From Mucilaginibacter straminoryzae (lineage in GTDB: Bacteria; Bacteroidota; Bacteroidia; Sphingobacteriales; Sphingobacteriaceae): a DNA stretch of 64,000 nt. A program made the translations under genes and the position numbers. The stretch is from the NCBI RefSeq assembly GCF_022953055.1, contig NZ_JALJEJ010000004.1, positions 1-64,000 on the forward strand, in the 5' to 3' direction. Below, one piece after another: positions 35,505-43,738 of the stretch; within the stretch, counting starts at the first letter, position 1, and every line of letters starts with the position of its first letter. The notes under the pieces were generated by a model. It ran no database searches, had not been told where the DNA came from, and saw only the letters and a list, made by a program, of their open reading frames with translations.

Positions 35505-36785
35505 TTGACATTCAAGATAGTTTTTCGCAAGTATATTTTTGGTGTACTTGTTTTTTTAGTACCCCTAACGAATGCCAAAGCCCAGTTGGCCGAACCGGAT
35601 TCTATCCGGGGACAGGTAGACGTGCGCGATGTGGTGAGGAAAATGAGGAACAAGCCCCCTGCCCCGCCCGATACGACACAAAGACAATCCTTCTTTTCTG
35701 TGTTGCCTTCCGCAGGTTACAACCCAAGTGTTGGTTTCCAGTTAGGCGTATCCTCGGTTGGCGGGTGCTACTTTGGAGACCCAGCCACAACCACTTATTC
35801 TACCTTTCACTGGAACGCTTACGCTTCTACTAATAAACTGGCTTCGTGCGAATTCAGTCACAATACATTTACGCCCAACAATGTCTTAAATCTTCAGGGA
35901 AAGGTAGAAATCGGACGCACCGTGGCTTTCGATTATGGCGTCGGAACGGGGAAAAAGCACCAGGGCGATGGGGAGTTTTCTTTAAACGGTGTACCGCTGG
36001 CGAATAATTCGGACGTTTTCCCGATCAACTTTACCTACATCAAGTTTGATGAACATATTTATCGCAAACTGTTTACCCATGTCTATGCCGGTGCAGGTGT
36101 AGTGGCAGATTGGTATACGGGTATCGATAACATCCACAATGAATCCCATAATTTCCGGTCGCACAACTTCCGCTACAGTATGATCAAAGGTTACAACCCA
36201 CGCGGTTACATGGCAAGCGGCATGTTGTTTAACCTGCAATTTAACTCGCGCGATCAGCCAAACCGCCCTTATAAAGGGGTTTACGCTGATTTTGTACTTC
36301 GGGTAAACCAGCAATGGCTTGGTAGTACCAAAAACGCCGTGCAGTTGAAGGCAGAGGCCCGGAAATATGTTTCGCTTTCCAAGGAAAACCCGCAGCATGT
36401 ATTGGCTTTCTGGCTTTGGGGTAATTATTTGCTGGGCGGCTCTATCCCCTACCTGGAACTGCCCGGAACGGGCTCAGATGTGGCTAATCGCATCGGACGT
36501 GGTTATACCATCGGGCGTTTTAAGGGATTTTCATTTGCCTATGCGGAAACGGAATACCGTTTCCCTATCACTTCCAATAAGCTGATCAGCGGCGTATTAT
36601 TTGCTAACGCACAAACCGCCAACAACCGCCGCAATATCAAGCTGTATGAGTATTGGGAACCCGGAGGCGGCGCTGGCCTAAGGTTCCTGTTTAACAAATA
36701 TTCGCGCTCGGCGGTATGTCTGGACTATGGCGTGGGACATTATGGCTCTAAGGGCATCTTTCTGGGCTTAAACGAGGTGTTTTAA
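35505..36785 (+). CDS. BamA/TamA-family outer-membrane barrel protein (TTG start)
   Basis: The 426-residue protein begins with a signal peptide (TFKIVFRKYIFGVLVFLVPL, cut after AKAQ). The only in-frame start ahead of it is TTG at 35505, because a stop codon directly precedes it and the next ATG lies after the signal. The remainder is a beta barrel of the D15/surface-antigen type: LQFNSRDQPNRPYKGVYADF and AYAETEYRFPIT resemble the last strands of BamA-like barrels. No POTRA domain is apparent, so it is a short barrel-only member. Its function is unknown. Confidence 0.82.
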   Translation: MTFKIVFRKYIFGVLVFLVPLTNAKAQLAEPDSIRGQVDVRDVVRKMRNKPPAPPDTTQRQSFFSVLPSAGYNPSVGFQLGVSSVGGCYFGDPATTTYSTFHWNAYASTNKLASCEFSHNTFTPNNVLNLQGKVEIGRTVAFDYGVGTGKKHQGDGEFSLNGVPLANNSDVFPINFTYIKFDEHIYRKLFTHVYAGAGVVADWYTGIDNIHNESHNFRSHNFRYSMIKGYNPRGYMASGMLFNLQFNSRDQPNRPYKGVYADFVLRVNQQWLGSTKNAVQLKAEARKYVSLSKENPQHVLAFWLWGNYLLGGSIPYLELPGTGSDVANRIGRGYTIGRFKGFSFAYAETEYRFPITSNKLISGVLFANAQTANNRRNIKLYEYWEPGGGAGLRFLFNKYSRSAVCLDYGVGHYGSKGIFLGLNEVF

Positions 36786-36800
36786 TATGGTCAGCCCAAC

Positions 36801-36833
36801 AAAAAAGGCTTGCAGTAAACTGCAAACCTTTTT
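36801..36833 (+). terminator. Bidirectional terminator after the BamA-like gene
   Basis: The hairpin AAAAGG-TTGCAG-TAAA-CTGCAA-CCTTTTT has one mismatch and is flanked by A- and T-runs. It lies between two converging genes and may serve both. Confidence 0.88.
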
Positions 36834-36863
36834 CCTCTAAATATATGTTCCCTTTTTTAAAGC

Positions 36864-37442
36864 TTATTCACCACCCAAACCTGGGTCACTGCCTATGATA
36901 CGGCTGCTGGAGCGGCCGAACGGACGGCTGTGAAAGTCTGCCTTGGTATTACCCTCGCCAGGAAATTCGTGCGGTGTTGGTGGCGTTACGTCGATTTGTT
37001 CGCTCCAGTCGCTGCTGCTTTGAGAATCGCCCGGGCGGGTTTCTGTTTCTTTTGGATAGCGCAGATCTTCGTTATCCGACTCTTCCCTTTCAGGCGTTTC
37101 GTCCGGAGAAAGATCTGGGTCTAATTCCTCATCATCATCAATCGGATCGGTATCTGCTTCAGCCGTGAAAGTTTGATTGGTGCCGGCAACAATGTCGTCA
37201 TCATCCTCTTCTTCTTCGTCGTCAATCAGATCATCATCTTCAAAATCTTCATCATCTAAATCTGTATCATCACCTAATGTATCATCGTCCAGATCATCTT
37301 CATCCAGGTCGTCATCATCCTCCAGCAGATCGTCGTCATCCGGGTCTGGGGTGGCAACGCTCCAAAAGCGACTATAGTTAAGCTCATCAGTGGTATACAG
37401 ATCTTCCCTCTCTTTGAGAGGAGCGTCATTAAAAGCTGCCAT
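36864..37442 (-). CDS. Extremely acidic low-complexity protein
   Basis: This 192-residue protein of unknown function has residues 33-83 that are almost entirely Asp and Glu with spaced Leu. A Thr/Pro/Glu-rich middle and a short basic C-terminus (ADFHSRPFGRSSSRIIGSDP) follow. It has no signal peptide or membrane segment. The opening MAAFNDAPLKEREDLYTT looks ordered. It could mimic nucleic acid, buffer cations or bind a basic partner, but nothing shows which. It is flanked by a terminator and lies alone. Confidence 0.78.
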   Translation of the reverse strand: MAAFNDAPLKEREDLYTTDELNYSRFWSVATPDPDDDDLLEDDDDLDEDDLDDDTLGDDTDLDDEDFEDDDLIDDEEEEDDDDIVAGTNQTFTAEADTDPIDDDEELDPDLSPDETPEREESDNEDLRYPKETETRPGDSQSSSDWSEQIDVTPPTPHEFPGEGNTKADFHSRPFGRSSSRIIGSDPGLGGE

Positions 37443-37578
37443 AATAGTTGTTTTTTGTTTGGTACTATTATAACCTGCGGAAAGTGGGGATTGTTTTAAG
37501 AATAAAAATAAACCGTTACTTAAATCTAACTATAAGTAAAGGGCTAAATAAACCGTTTTTATTTGAAAAAAGAGCCGG

Positions 37579-38715
37579 TTAAGCGTTTACCAGGCAAATC
37601 TCTTTGATTTTACCTACCACGTAGTCTATTTCTTCTTTGGTATTATATTTCGAAAAAGAAAAGCGGACAGCCGGACGATTTGGATTGGCGCCGATGGCAT
37701 TCAGCACGTGCGAACCGATATTGGTACCCGAGCTGCAGGCGCTGCCACCCGATGCGGAAATACCGGCGATATCCAGGTTAAAGAGCAGCATATCTGCCAT
37801 CTCCATTTCTGGGAAAGATACGTTCAGTACTGTATAAAGGCTCTTTTCAGGATCAGTATCACCATTAAAATGAATGCCCGGGATTTGCGCTTTAAGGCTA
37901 TCCGCCATATAGCTTTTTAATCCCTGGATGTATTGATGATGCTCGTCCATATGCTCGTACGCCAGTTCAAGCGCCTTGGCCAGGCCAACAATGCCGTATA
38001 CGTTTTCTGTACCGCCGCGCATGTTACGTTCCTGCGCACCGCCGTAAATCATCGGGTCAATCTTTACGCGATGATTGATATGCAAAAAGCCCACACCTTT
38101 TGGGCCGTGCAGCTTATGAGCCGCACATACCATGAAATGAATTTTAAGCTTACTGAGGTCATGCGGGAAGTGGCCGACAGTTTGTACCGTATCGCAATGA
38201 TAAATGGCGTTATACTGCTCGCAAAGCTCGCCTATACGTTCAATATCGTTCAGCGTACCTATCTCGTTATTGGCATGCATAATGGAAACGAAACTGCGTT
38301 CGTTATTTGCCAGTAATTCTTCGAGGTGCTGATAATCTATATGGCCTTGTGCGTCAACATTTACAAAGCTCAGTTTAATTTGCCCGGCTTTTTCAAGCGC
38401 TTCCAGCGTATGAACCACAGCGTGGTGTTCTATAAGGCTGGTAATGGCGTGTTTCAGACCATAGCCTGTGATACCGCAGCGGATAGCCATATTATCGGCC
38501 TCTGTTCCGCCAGAGGTAAAGAATATCTCTGCCGGAGAAGTATGCAGTAGCTGGGCTACCGTACGGCGTGCTTTTTCGATAACGGTACGCGCCTCGCGGC
38601 CGTGTGCGTGGATAGATGAAGGATTGCCAAACTGGCTTTCCATTACTTTGTACATCTCTTTCAGCACTTCCGGATCGAGCGGCGTAGTCGCAGCATTATC
38701 TAAATAAACACGCAT
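37579..38715 (-). CDS. Cysteine desulfurase (NifS/IscS family)
   Basis: The 378-residue PLP enzyme starts MRVYLDNAATTPLDPEVLKE; the ATG at 38715 is chosen over one nine codons upstream for that reason. The PLP lysine is in CAAHKLHGPKGVGF and the catalytic cysteine is in SGGSACSSGTNIGSHVL, a loop of the IscS/NifS length. It supplies sulfur for iron-sulfur clusters or tRNA thiolation. No iscU or other cluster gene is adjacent. Confidence 0.93.
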   Translation of the reverse strand: MRVYLDNAATTPLDPEVLKEMYKVMESQFGNPSSIHAHGREARTVIEKARRTVAQLLHTSPAEIFFTSGGTEADNMAIRCGITGYGLKHAITSLIEHHAVVHTLEALEKAGQIKLSFVNVDAQGHIDYQHLEELLANNERSFVSIMHANNEIGTLNDIERIGELCEQYNAIYHCDTVQTVGHFPHDLSKLKIHFMVCAAHKLHGPKGVGFLHINHRVKIDPMIYGGAQERNMRGGTENVYGIVGLAKALELAYEHMDEHHQYIQGLKSYMADSLKAQIPGIHFNGDTDPEKSLYTVLNVSFPEMEMADMLLFNLDIAGISASGGSACSSGTNIGSHVLNAIGANPNRPAVRFSFSKYNTKEEIDYVVGKIKEICLVNA

Positions 38716-38785
38716 AGTTTTTAGTCGTTGGGCAATAGTCATTTGTCATTGATTCCGTCTTGCGGACTTACTGACTTTCGGACTA

Positions 38786-40174
38786 TTAGCTTATTTGCAA
38801 AATCTCTTTAATATCGGCAATTATCTTATTTGCCAGGTTATTCGCTACGGTTTCTGAATTACCTTCAGAATAGATACGAATAATAGGCTCTGTATTTGAA
38901 CGGCGCAAATGCACCCATTCCTTGTCAAATTCTATCTTCAGACCATCGATTGTGCTATGCGGCTGGCGTTTGTATTTCTCTTCCACCTTTTGCAGCAGCA
39001 CATCAATATCCATCTCAGGCGTTAACGTAATCTTATTTTTAGAAATAAAATAACCAGGATAAGTAGCACGTAGCCTGGAAACGCTCTTTCCAAACTTAGC
39101 CAGATGTGTCAGGAACAGGGCAATACCTACTAAAGCATCGCGGCCGTAGTGTAATTCAGGGTAGATTACCCCGCCATTACCTTCGCCACCGATGATGGCG
39201 TTGGTCTCCTTCATCTTATTCACCACGTTTACCTCGCCAACCGCCGCGGCTTCATAAGTACAACCTGCGGCTTCGGTTACGTCGCGCAGGGCACGGGTTG
39301 ACGAAAGGTTAGATACCGTGTTGCCTTTGGCATGTTTCAGTACATAATCTGCCACGGCAACCAATGTATATTCCTCGCCAAACATGCTGCCGTCTTCTGC
39401 TACAAAGCACAAGCGATCCACATCAGGGTCTACTGCTATACCTAACTGCGCTTTCTTGGCTACTACCTCTCTCGATAATTCGGTCAGGTTTTCCGGCAAC
39501 GGCTCTGGGTTATGCGGAAATTTACCATCAGGCTCGCAATATAACGGATGAACGGTTTTTACACCTAAAGCATCAAGCAGGGCGGGAACAAAAATTCCGC
39601 CGGTTGAATTTACGCAATCTATCACCACGCTGAAATTAGCTTTCTGTATGGCTTTAACATCCACCAGCGGCAAGGCCAAAATGGCGTCGATATGTTTTTG
39701 CATCCAGGTATCGTCAACGGTTACCTTGCCCAGGTCATTCACATCGGCATAGTTAAAATCGCTGTCTTCTGCTATTTGCAGCACTTCTTTACCGTCTGCA
39801 TCGCTGATAAATTCGCCATCTGCGTTCAATAGCTTCAGCGCGTTCCATTGCTTGGGGTTATGGCTGGCGGTAATGATGATACCACCTGCAGCTTTTTCGC
39901 CAGGAACGGCTACTTCCACAGTTGGTGTGGTTGAAAGGCCCAGATCAATCACATCTATACCCAAGCCTTGCAAGGAACCGATCACCAGGTTATTCACCAT
40001 ACTGCCAGAGATACGGGCATCTCTGCCTACCACTATTTTCTTCAGCCCGGCTTTCTTTACCGCCCAGGTACCAAATGCCGACGTAAACTTCACAATATCC
40101 AGGGGCGTTAATCCTTCGCCCGCTCTGCCGCCTATTGTTCCGCGTATCCCTGAAATAGATTTTATAAGTGTCAA
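38786..40174 (-). CDS. glmM: Phosphoglucosamine mutase (TTG start)
   Basis: The enzyme converts glucosamine-6-P to glucosamine-1-P for UDP-GlcNAc synthesis. The 462-residue protein has the catalytic serine loop IIITASHNPKQWNALK, the metal loop DPDVDRLCF, the sugar loop GGEGNGGVI and the phosphate loop RRSNTEPIIRIY. The usual Bacteroidota start MTLIKSISGIRGTIGG reads here as TTG at 40174; no ATG lies in frame before residue 60. AGGA stands upstream at a Shine-Dalgarno distance, and a -7 box at 40197-40204 fits this start. Confidence 0.94.
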   Translation of the reverse strand: MTLIKSISGIRGTIGGRAGEGLTPLDIVKFTSAFGTWAVKKAGLKKIVVGRDARISGSMVNNLVIGSLQGLGIDVIDLGLSTTPTVEVAVPGEKAAGGIIITASHNPKQWNALKLLNADGEFISDADGKEVLQIAEDSDFNYADVNDLGKVTVDDTWMQKHIDAILALPLVDVKAIQKANFSVVIDCVNSTGGIFVPALLDALGVKTVHPLYCEPDGKFPHNPEPLPENLTELSREVVAKKAQLGIAVDPDVDRLCFVAEDGSMFGEEYTLVAVADYVLKHAKGNTVSNLSSTRALRDVTEAAGCTYEAAAVGEVNVVNKMKETNAIIGGEGNGGVIYPELHYGRDALVGIALFLTHLAKFGKSVSRLRATYPGYFISKNKITLTPEMDIDVLLQKVEEKYKRQPHSTIDGLKIEFDKEWVHLRRSNTEPIIRIYSEGNSETVANNLANKIIADIKEILQIS

Positions 40175-40196
40175 AATCCTGAATTTATATAGACGG

Positions 40197-40204
40197 CAAA
40201 AATA
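40197..40204 (-). promoter_or_regulatory. Candidate -7 box for glmM
   Basis: On the minus strand this reads TATTTTTG, an exact TAnnTTTG match, 22 bases before the TTG start at 40174. It overlaps the longer in-frame reading from 40225, which argues against that longer start. Confidence 0.5.
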
Positions 40205-40288
40205 ACAAAATAGAATGACCGCCAATACAGTTTTATAACTGTTTTAACCGCCGCTTATAATGGCTATATTAGCACGCTTATCTTGTGT

Positions 40289-40861
40289 ATGCTGCAACAT
40301 CTGTTAGAGCTTGACCGCCATGGGTTTTACCTGATCAACCACGAAATGAGCAATGCCTTTTTCGACTGGCTGATGCCCATACTTCGTAATGCGCGCTTTT
40401 GGATCCCCCTTTATATTTTCATTATTATTTTCACCACCTGGAAATATAAGAAACAGGGTGTGGTGGTGATACTGCTGCTAGCCATTACCGTTGGTGTGGC
40501 CGATTTTACCAGCGCCACGCTGATTAAAAAGACCGTCCGACGGATACGCCCCTGTAATGATGTTGCGTTGAAAGACTCTGTTACAGACCGGGTTGGATGC
40601 GGAACAGGCTACAGTTTTCCATCCACGCATGCAACAGATCATTTCTCAATCGCACTGTTTCTGTCACTGGTATTTCATAAAAGGTGGCGGCGGGTATGGT
40701 TCTGGACAATTTTATGGGCAGCTTCTATTAGCTTTGCACAAGTATATGTAGGTGTACACTACCCGGTTGATGTAATTTGCGGTGCCGTCTACGGTTCATT
40801 GATCGGTTTTATTTTCGCTACCATAAACAAAAAATTTAATACGGCATTCTATACCACATGA
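40289..40861 (+). CDS. PAP2-family phosphatase
   Basis: This 190-residue membrane phosphatase has several transmembrane helices. Motif 1 is KKTVRRIRP (K-x6-RP), motif 2 is SFPSTHATD (PSxH) and motif 3 is AQVYVGVHYPVD. The last lacks the usual Arg of SR-x5-H (it is Gln), although the catalytic His and Asp are kept. Lipid phosphates or undecaprenyl pyrophosphate are likely substrates. The ATG at 40289 follows a TTG in frame; the ZIP gene overlaps its end by four bases. Confidence 0.87.
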   Translation: MLQHLLELDRHGFYLINHEMSNAFFDWLMPILRNARFWIPLYIFIIIFTTWKYKKQGVVVILLLAITVGVADFTSATLIKKTVRRIRPCNDVALKDSVTDRVGCGTGYSFPSTHATDHFSIALFLSLVFHKRWRRVWFWTILWAASISFAQVYVGVHYPVDVICGAVYGSLIGFIFATINKKFNTAFYTT

Positions 40862-41568
40862 TCTGGCAATCTATCCTGCTTTTTTCTGCCGCCTTTATCG
40901 GCGGAGTGTCTGTATTTCTTTTTAAGGGTGATCACCATAAAAAGCTCAGACTCATCCTGTCATTCAGCGGGGCGTATTTGTTTGCCATCACCGTATTGCA
41001 CCTGATACCAGACGCCTACCATAACAACGACAATATGGTAGGAGTATTTATACTCGCAGGATTTCTTTTCCAGATTGTGCTGGAACAGTTCTCAGACGGT
41101 ATTGAACACGGCCACATGCATACTCATGCACACAAGGCCTTCCCTATCGGAATTATGGCCAGCCTTTGTTTACACGCTTTTCTGGAAGGCATGCCGCTGG
41201 CACAAGGTTATCAGTCGCAGTTGGTATTTGGAATTGCGCTGCACCACATCCCTGCTGCGTTTGCTTTGGGCACCGTATTGCTGCACAATAACCAAAGCAG
41301 AAACGCCACCTTATTTTTCATCGTGCTATTTGCACTAATGGCTCCGTTAGGGTACTTTTTCAGCGATAGTTTAAGCCGCGGCGGAGTGGGTAACCTGCAG
41401 CACTATTTTAACCGGATTATGGGTGTGGTGATTGGTATATTTCTGCACATCAGTACCACCATTTTATTCGAGGCCGGGCCCGATCATAAATTCAACAGAA
41501 GAAAACTGATTGCCGTACTGGCAGGTACAGGGATAGCCTTGGGCGGATTTTTGGTAGAAGTTGTTTAA
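40858..41568 (+). CDS. ZIP-family metal transporter
   Basis: This 236-residue protein has about eight transmembrane helices. A His-rich loop HGHMHTHAHKAF precedes the metal-site helices LCLHAFLEGMPLAQGY and GIALHHIPAAFALGTVLL, the paired H/E signature of ZIP proteins. It probably imports zinc or other divalent cations. The ATGA overlap with the phosphatase gene indicates one operon. It ends four bases inside the convergent MarR gene. Confidence 0.9.
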   Translation: MIWQSILLFSAAFIGGVSVFLFKGDHHKKLRLILSFSGAYLFAITVLHLIPDAYHNNDNMVGVFILAGFLFQIVLEQFSDGIEHGHMHTHAHKAFPIGIMASLCLHAFLEGMPLAQGYQSQLVFGIALHHIPAAFALGTVLLHNNQSRNATLFFIVLFALMAPLGYFFSDSLSRGGVGNLQHYFNRIMGVVIGIFLHISTTILFEAGPDHKFNRRKLIAVLAGTGIALGGFLVEVV

Positions 41569-42011
41569 CCGCGAAATTTATCGAGCAGTGCGCTTAGCTG
41601 GCCTGCTTCCTCTTCGGTTAAATTATTTTTGAAAAGGTCACTTGGTTTGGCTTCACGGTCCATCACCTCCAGCACTTCCAATCCTTTGTTACTGATCCTG
41701 ATATCAACTGCGCGACGGTCTTTACTGTTGGTACACCGCGAAACCAATTCTTTCTGAACCAGGCGGTCTACAATGCGCGAAGCATCAGACATTTTATCTA
41801 CCATGCGCTCTTTTAGTAAATTGATGGTAGCCGGGTTGGGATATTGCCCCCGAAGGATACGAAGGATGTTAAACTGTTGCGTCGTGAGGTTATACTTTTC
41901 GAAAAGCTCCCTTTGGATATTACCAAGCCAGCCCGCCGTATAGTGCAGGTTTACTACAGCACGATGAATGTTATCTTCAAACTTACTTTGTATCTCCTCG
42001 TCTATCGTCAT
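41565..42011 (-). CDS. MarR-family transcriptional regulator
   Basis: This 148-residue winged-helix regulator has YNLTTQQFNILRILRGQYPNPATINLLKERMVDKMSDASRIVDRLVQKELVSRC as its DNA-binding core and the wing SKDRRAVDIRISNKGLEVL. The ATG at 42011 (MTIDEEIQSKF) is used. Its target cannot be told; the ZIP operon converges on it and the small DUF5522 gene lies behind it. Confidence 0.9.
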   Translation of the reverse strand: MTIDEEIQSKFEDNIHRAVVNLHYTAGWLGNIQRELFEKYNLTTQQFNILRILRGQYPNPATINLLKERMVDKMSDASRIVDRLVQKELVSRCTNSKDRRAVDIRISNKGLEVLEVMDREAKPSDLFKNNLTEEEAGQLSALLDKFRG

Positions 42012-42042
42012 GGTTGTAAAATGCAAAGTAATACAAATATGT

Positions 42043-42204
42043 TTATTTATTTTTTATTTCCCGAGGCGGCCTGGGTTTGCCATAGTTCCACGGGCAATGC
42101 AAACATTTGTTTTTGCAGCAGTACCCGCGCTTCAGGTGGTACTCTTTAGTGAACACAAATAACCCCTGCTCGTTGATATAGTAATCCACGTTTTCCTGTA
42201 ACAT
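42043..42204 (-). CDS. DUF5522-type Cys-rich small protein (53 residues)
   Basis: This short gene encodes MLQENVDYYINEQGLFVFTK, then EYHLKRGYCCKNKCLHCPWN and a basic tail ending in KNK. Four cysteines C29, C30, C34 and C37 form CC-x3-C-x2-C, which could bind a metal or iron-sulfur cluster. I recognise the V-D-Y-Y/FTKEYHLKRGYCC pattern as that of the DUF5522 family. Its ATG shares the A of the TGA stop of the upstream MBL exonuclease (TGATG), so the two are translationally coupled. Function is unknown. Confidence 0.85.
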   Translation of the reverse strand: MLQENVDYYINEQGLFVFTKEYHLKRGYCCKNKCLHCPWNYGKPRPPREIKNK

Positions 42205-43142
42205 CAGTTCAAGATCTTTACAAAGATATTACCTTCAAAGTAAGCCTTCAAACGCTCGCCATTACCATGAAGCGTCCAGATCTGCTGCGGCTTCACCAAT
42301 TTTACGGCCGCTAAAATATCGCTCCAATCGGCATGATCTGAAATAAACAAGGTATCGTTCTGGTTCACCTGCAGGTTTTTCCAACCAGAGGCAAACAGCC
42401 TTTTTACACCCGTAGCGCGGATGTAACTATCAAACGTAAACGGCGGGACGATGTAAACGTATTCGTCCTGCTGTTTCATCAGTTTACGATTATAGATCTG
42501 GTAGTTCCCCAGATGGAAACCGTCCTTCTCGTAAACAGCGCACAATGGCATTACTTTGTGGTGCACCAGTATTTTCTTCTGAGGCGCGTGGTCGTTTATC
42601 AGCCGGATCAACCGTTGGCTTTTACCCAAACCGTATGCGCCCAACAGGATATTAACTTTAATTTCGTTAAGTTTTTGAATTTCAGCAACAGGATCCGGGT
42701 GGGTGATTGCCGGATCAGCAAAGGTACTTTCCGTGATGAACACATCGGCCTCCGCAAACTCGATCGGCTCACAACTACCATCCGCCTGTAGTTTAAAATC
42801 ACCTGTATAAAGGTACTTTACACCATCGTACGTCATCAACACCATAGCCGAACCCAACATATGTCCTGCGGGCAAAAAGCTTATTTCCACGCCGTTTATA
42901 GTAAAAGCTTGCTTATAAGCAATCATATTAAACGTTTTTGCGGCATTGCGCTGGTAGCGTAATTGCATAAAAGCGGCGGTAGCTGCCGTACAATAAACTT
43001 CGTTGTTACCGCTTACGGCATGGTCGCCATGGGCATGGGATATGACAGCCCTATCAACCGGTTGCTGCGGATCAAGATAAAAACGGCCGTAAGGGCAATA
43101 AATCCCTTTATCTGTAATGTAAATAAAATCTTCGTGTATCAT
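42204..43142 (-). CDS. MBL-fold DNA exonuclease (mRNA 3'-end processing factor-like)
   Basis: This 312-residue metallo-beta-lactamase-fold nuclease of the beta-CASP type has the HAHGDH motif at residues 36-41, the LPAGHMLGSAMV and LYTGDF motifs, and SDHADWSDI near the C-terminus. Relatives are the 'ligase-associated DNA exonuclease' or K07577-type proteins that usually sit beside an ATP-dependent DNA ligase; no ligase is present here. It overlaps coaE by four bases upstream and the DUF5522 start by one base downstream. Confidence 0.87.
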   Translation of the reverse strand: MIHEDFIYITDKGIYCPYGRFYLDPQQPVDRAVISHAHGDHAVSGNNEVYCTAATAAFMQLRYQRNAAKTFNMIAYKQAFTINGVEISFLPAGHMLGSAMVLMTYDGVKYLYTGDFKLQADGSCEPIEFAEADVFITESTFADPAITHPDPVAEIQKLNEIKVNILLGAYGLGKSQRLIRLINDHAPQKKILVHHKVMPLCAVYEKDGFHLGNYQIYNRKLMKQQDEYVYIVPPFTFDSYIRATGVKRLFASGWKNLQVNQNDTLFISDHADWSDILAAVKLVKPQQIWTLHGNGERLKAYFEGNIFVKILN

Positions 43143-43738
43143 TTGCCTGCGGCAAGTTTTAAAAACTGCTGATGAAGTTCCAGCACCTGGGGAATAACCA
43201 GGCGGCTATCATCGTTCCAAATGCGGTAATCTGCCAGTCTGATCTTTTCTTCTTCGTTCATCTGCCGGGCATCGCGGGCGAGGGCTTCTTCCCTGGTAAT
43301 ATGATCGCGCCCAACTACCCTTTGCAACCGCATTTCAAGAGGGGCTGTTACCACGATGGTATAGTCGCACATTTTATAAGAATCGCTCTCGAACATCAAC
43401 GCCGCCTCTTTTAAGGTGTAAGGCACATCTGCATACGCTACGGCCCAATTATCAAAAGCGCGAAAAACCGCAGGATGTACAAGTGCATTCAATTTAGCCA
43501 GTTCGTCCGGGTTGTTAAAAACCTTTGAAGCAATGTATTTACGGTTTAAAACCCCGTCTTCCAGGTATGATTCTTTGCCGAAAAGCTTCACAAGGCCTTC
43601 CATCAGTTCGGCATCCTTCACCATCACCTCTTTGGCTGCGGTATCTGCATAAAACACCGGCACGCCAAGTAGTGCAAACACCTTACTGACGGTTGTTTTT
43701 CCGCTTCCGATATTCCCGGTGATACCAATTTTAATCAT
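43139..43738 (-). CDS. coaE: Dephospho-CoA kinase
   Basis: The enzyme does the last step of coenzyme A synthesis. The 199-residue protein has the P-loop GITGNIGSGKTTVSKVF at residues 5-20, YADTAAKEVM, and ALMFESDSYKMCDYTIVV typical of the CoA domain. Its ATG immediately follows the ybbR stop and its end overlaps the exonuclease gene by four bases. Confidence 0.95.
   Translation of the reverse strand: MIKIGITGNIGSGKTTVSKVFALLGVPVFYADTAAKEVMVKDAELMEGLVKLFGKESYLEDGVLNRKYIASKVFNNPDELAKLNALVHPAVFRAFDNWAVAYADVPYTLKEAALMFESDSYKMCDYTIVVTAPLEMRLQRVVGRDHITREEALARDARQMNEEEKIRLADYRIWNDDSRLVIPQVLELHQQFLKLAAGK

Noticed and set aside
37177-37377. Serine-rich open frame opposite the acidic gene
   Set aside because: It is the reverse complement of the Asp/Glu codon tract (GAT/GAC give ATC/GTC in other frames as Ser codons), so the run of Ser is an artefact of the real gene.
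40175-40225. Longer glmM N-terminus (start at 40225)
   Set aside because: The extra 17 residues are encoded over the -7 promoter box and do not match the family, whose N-terminus begins at 40174.
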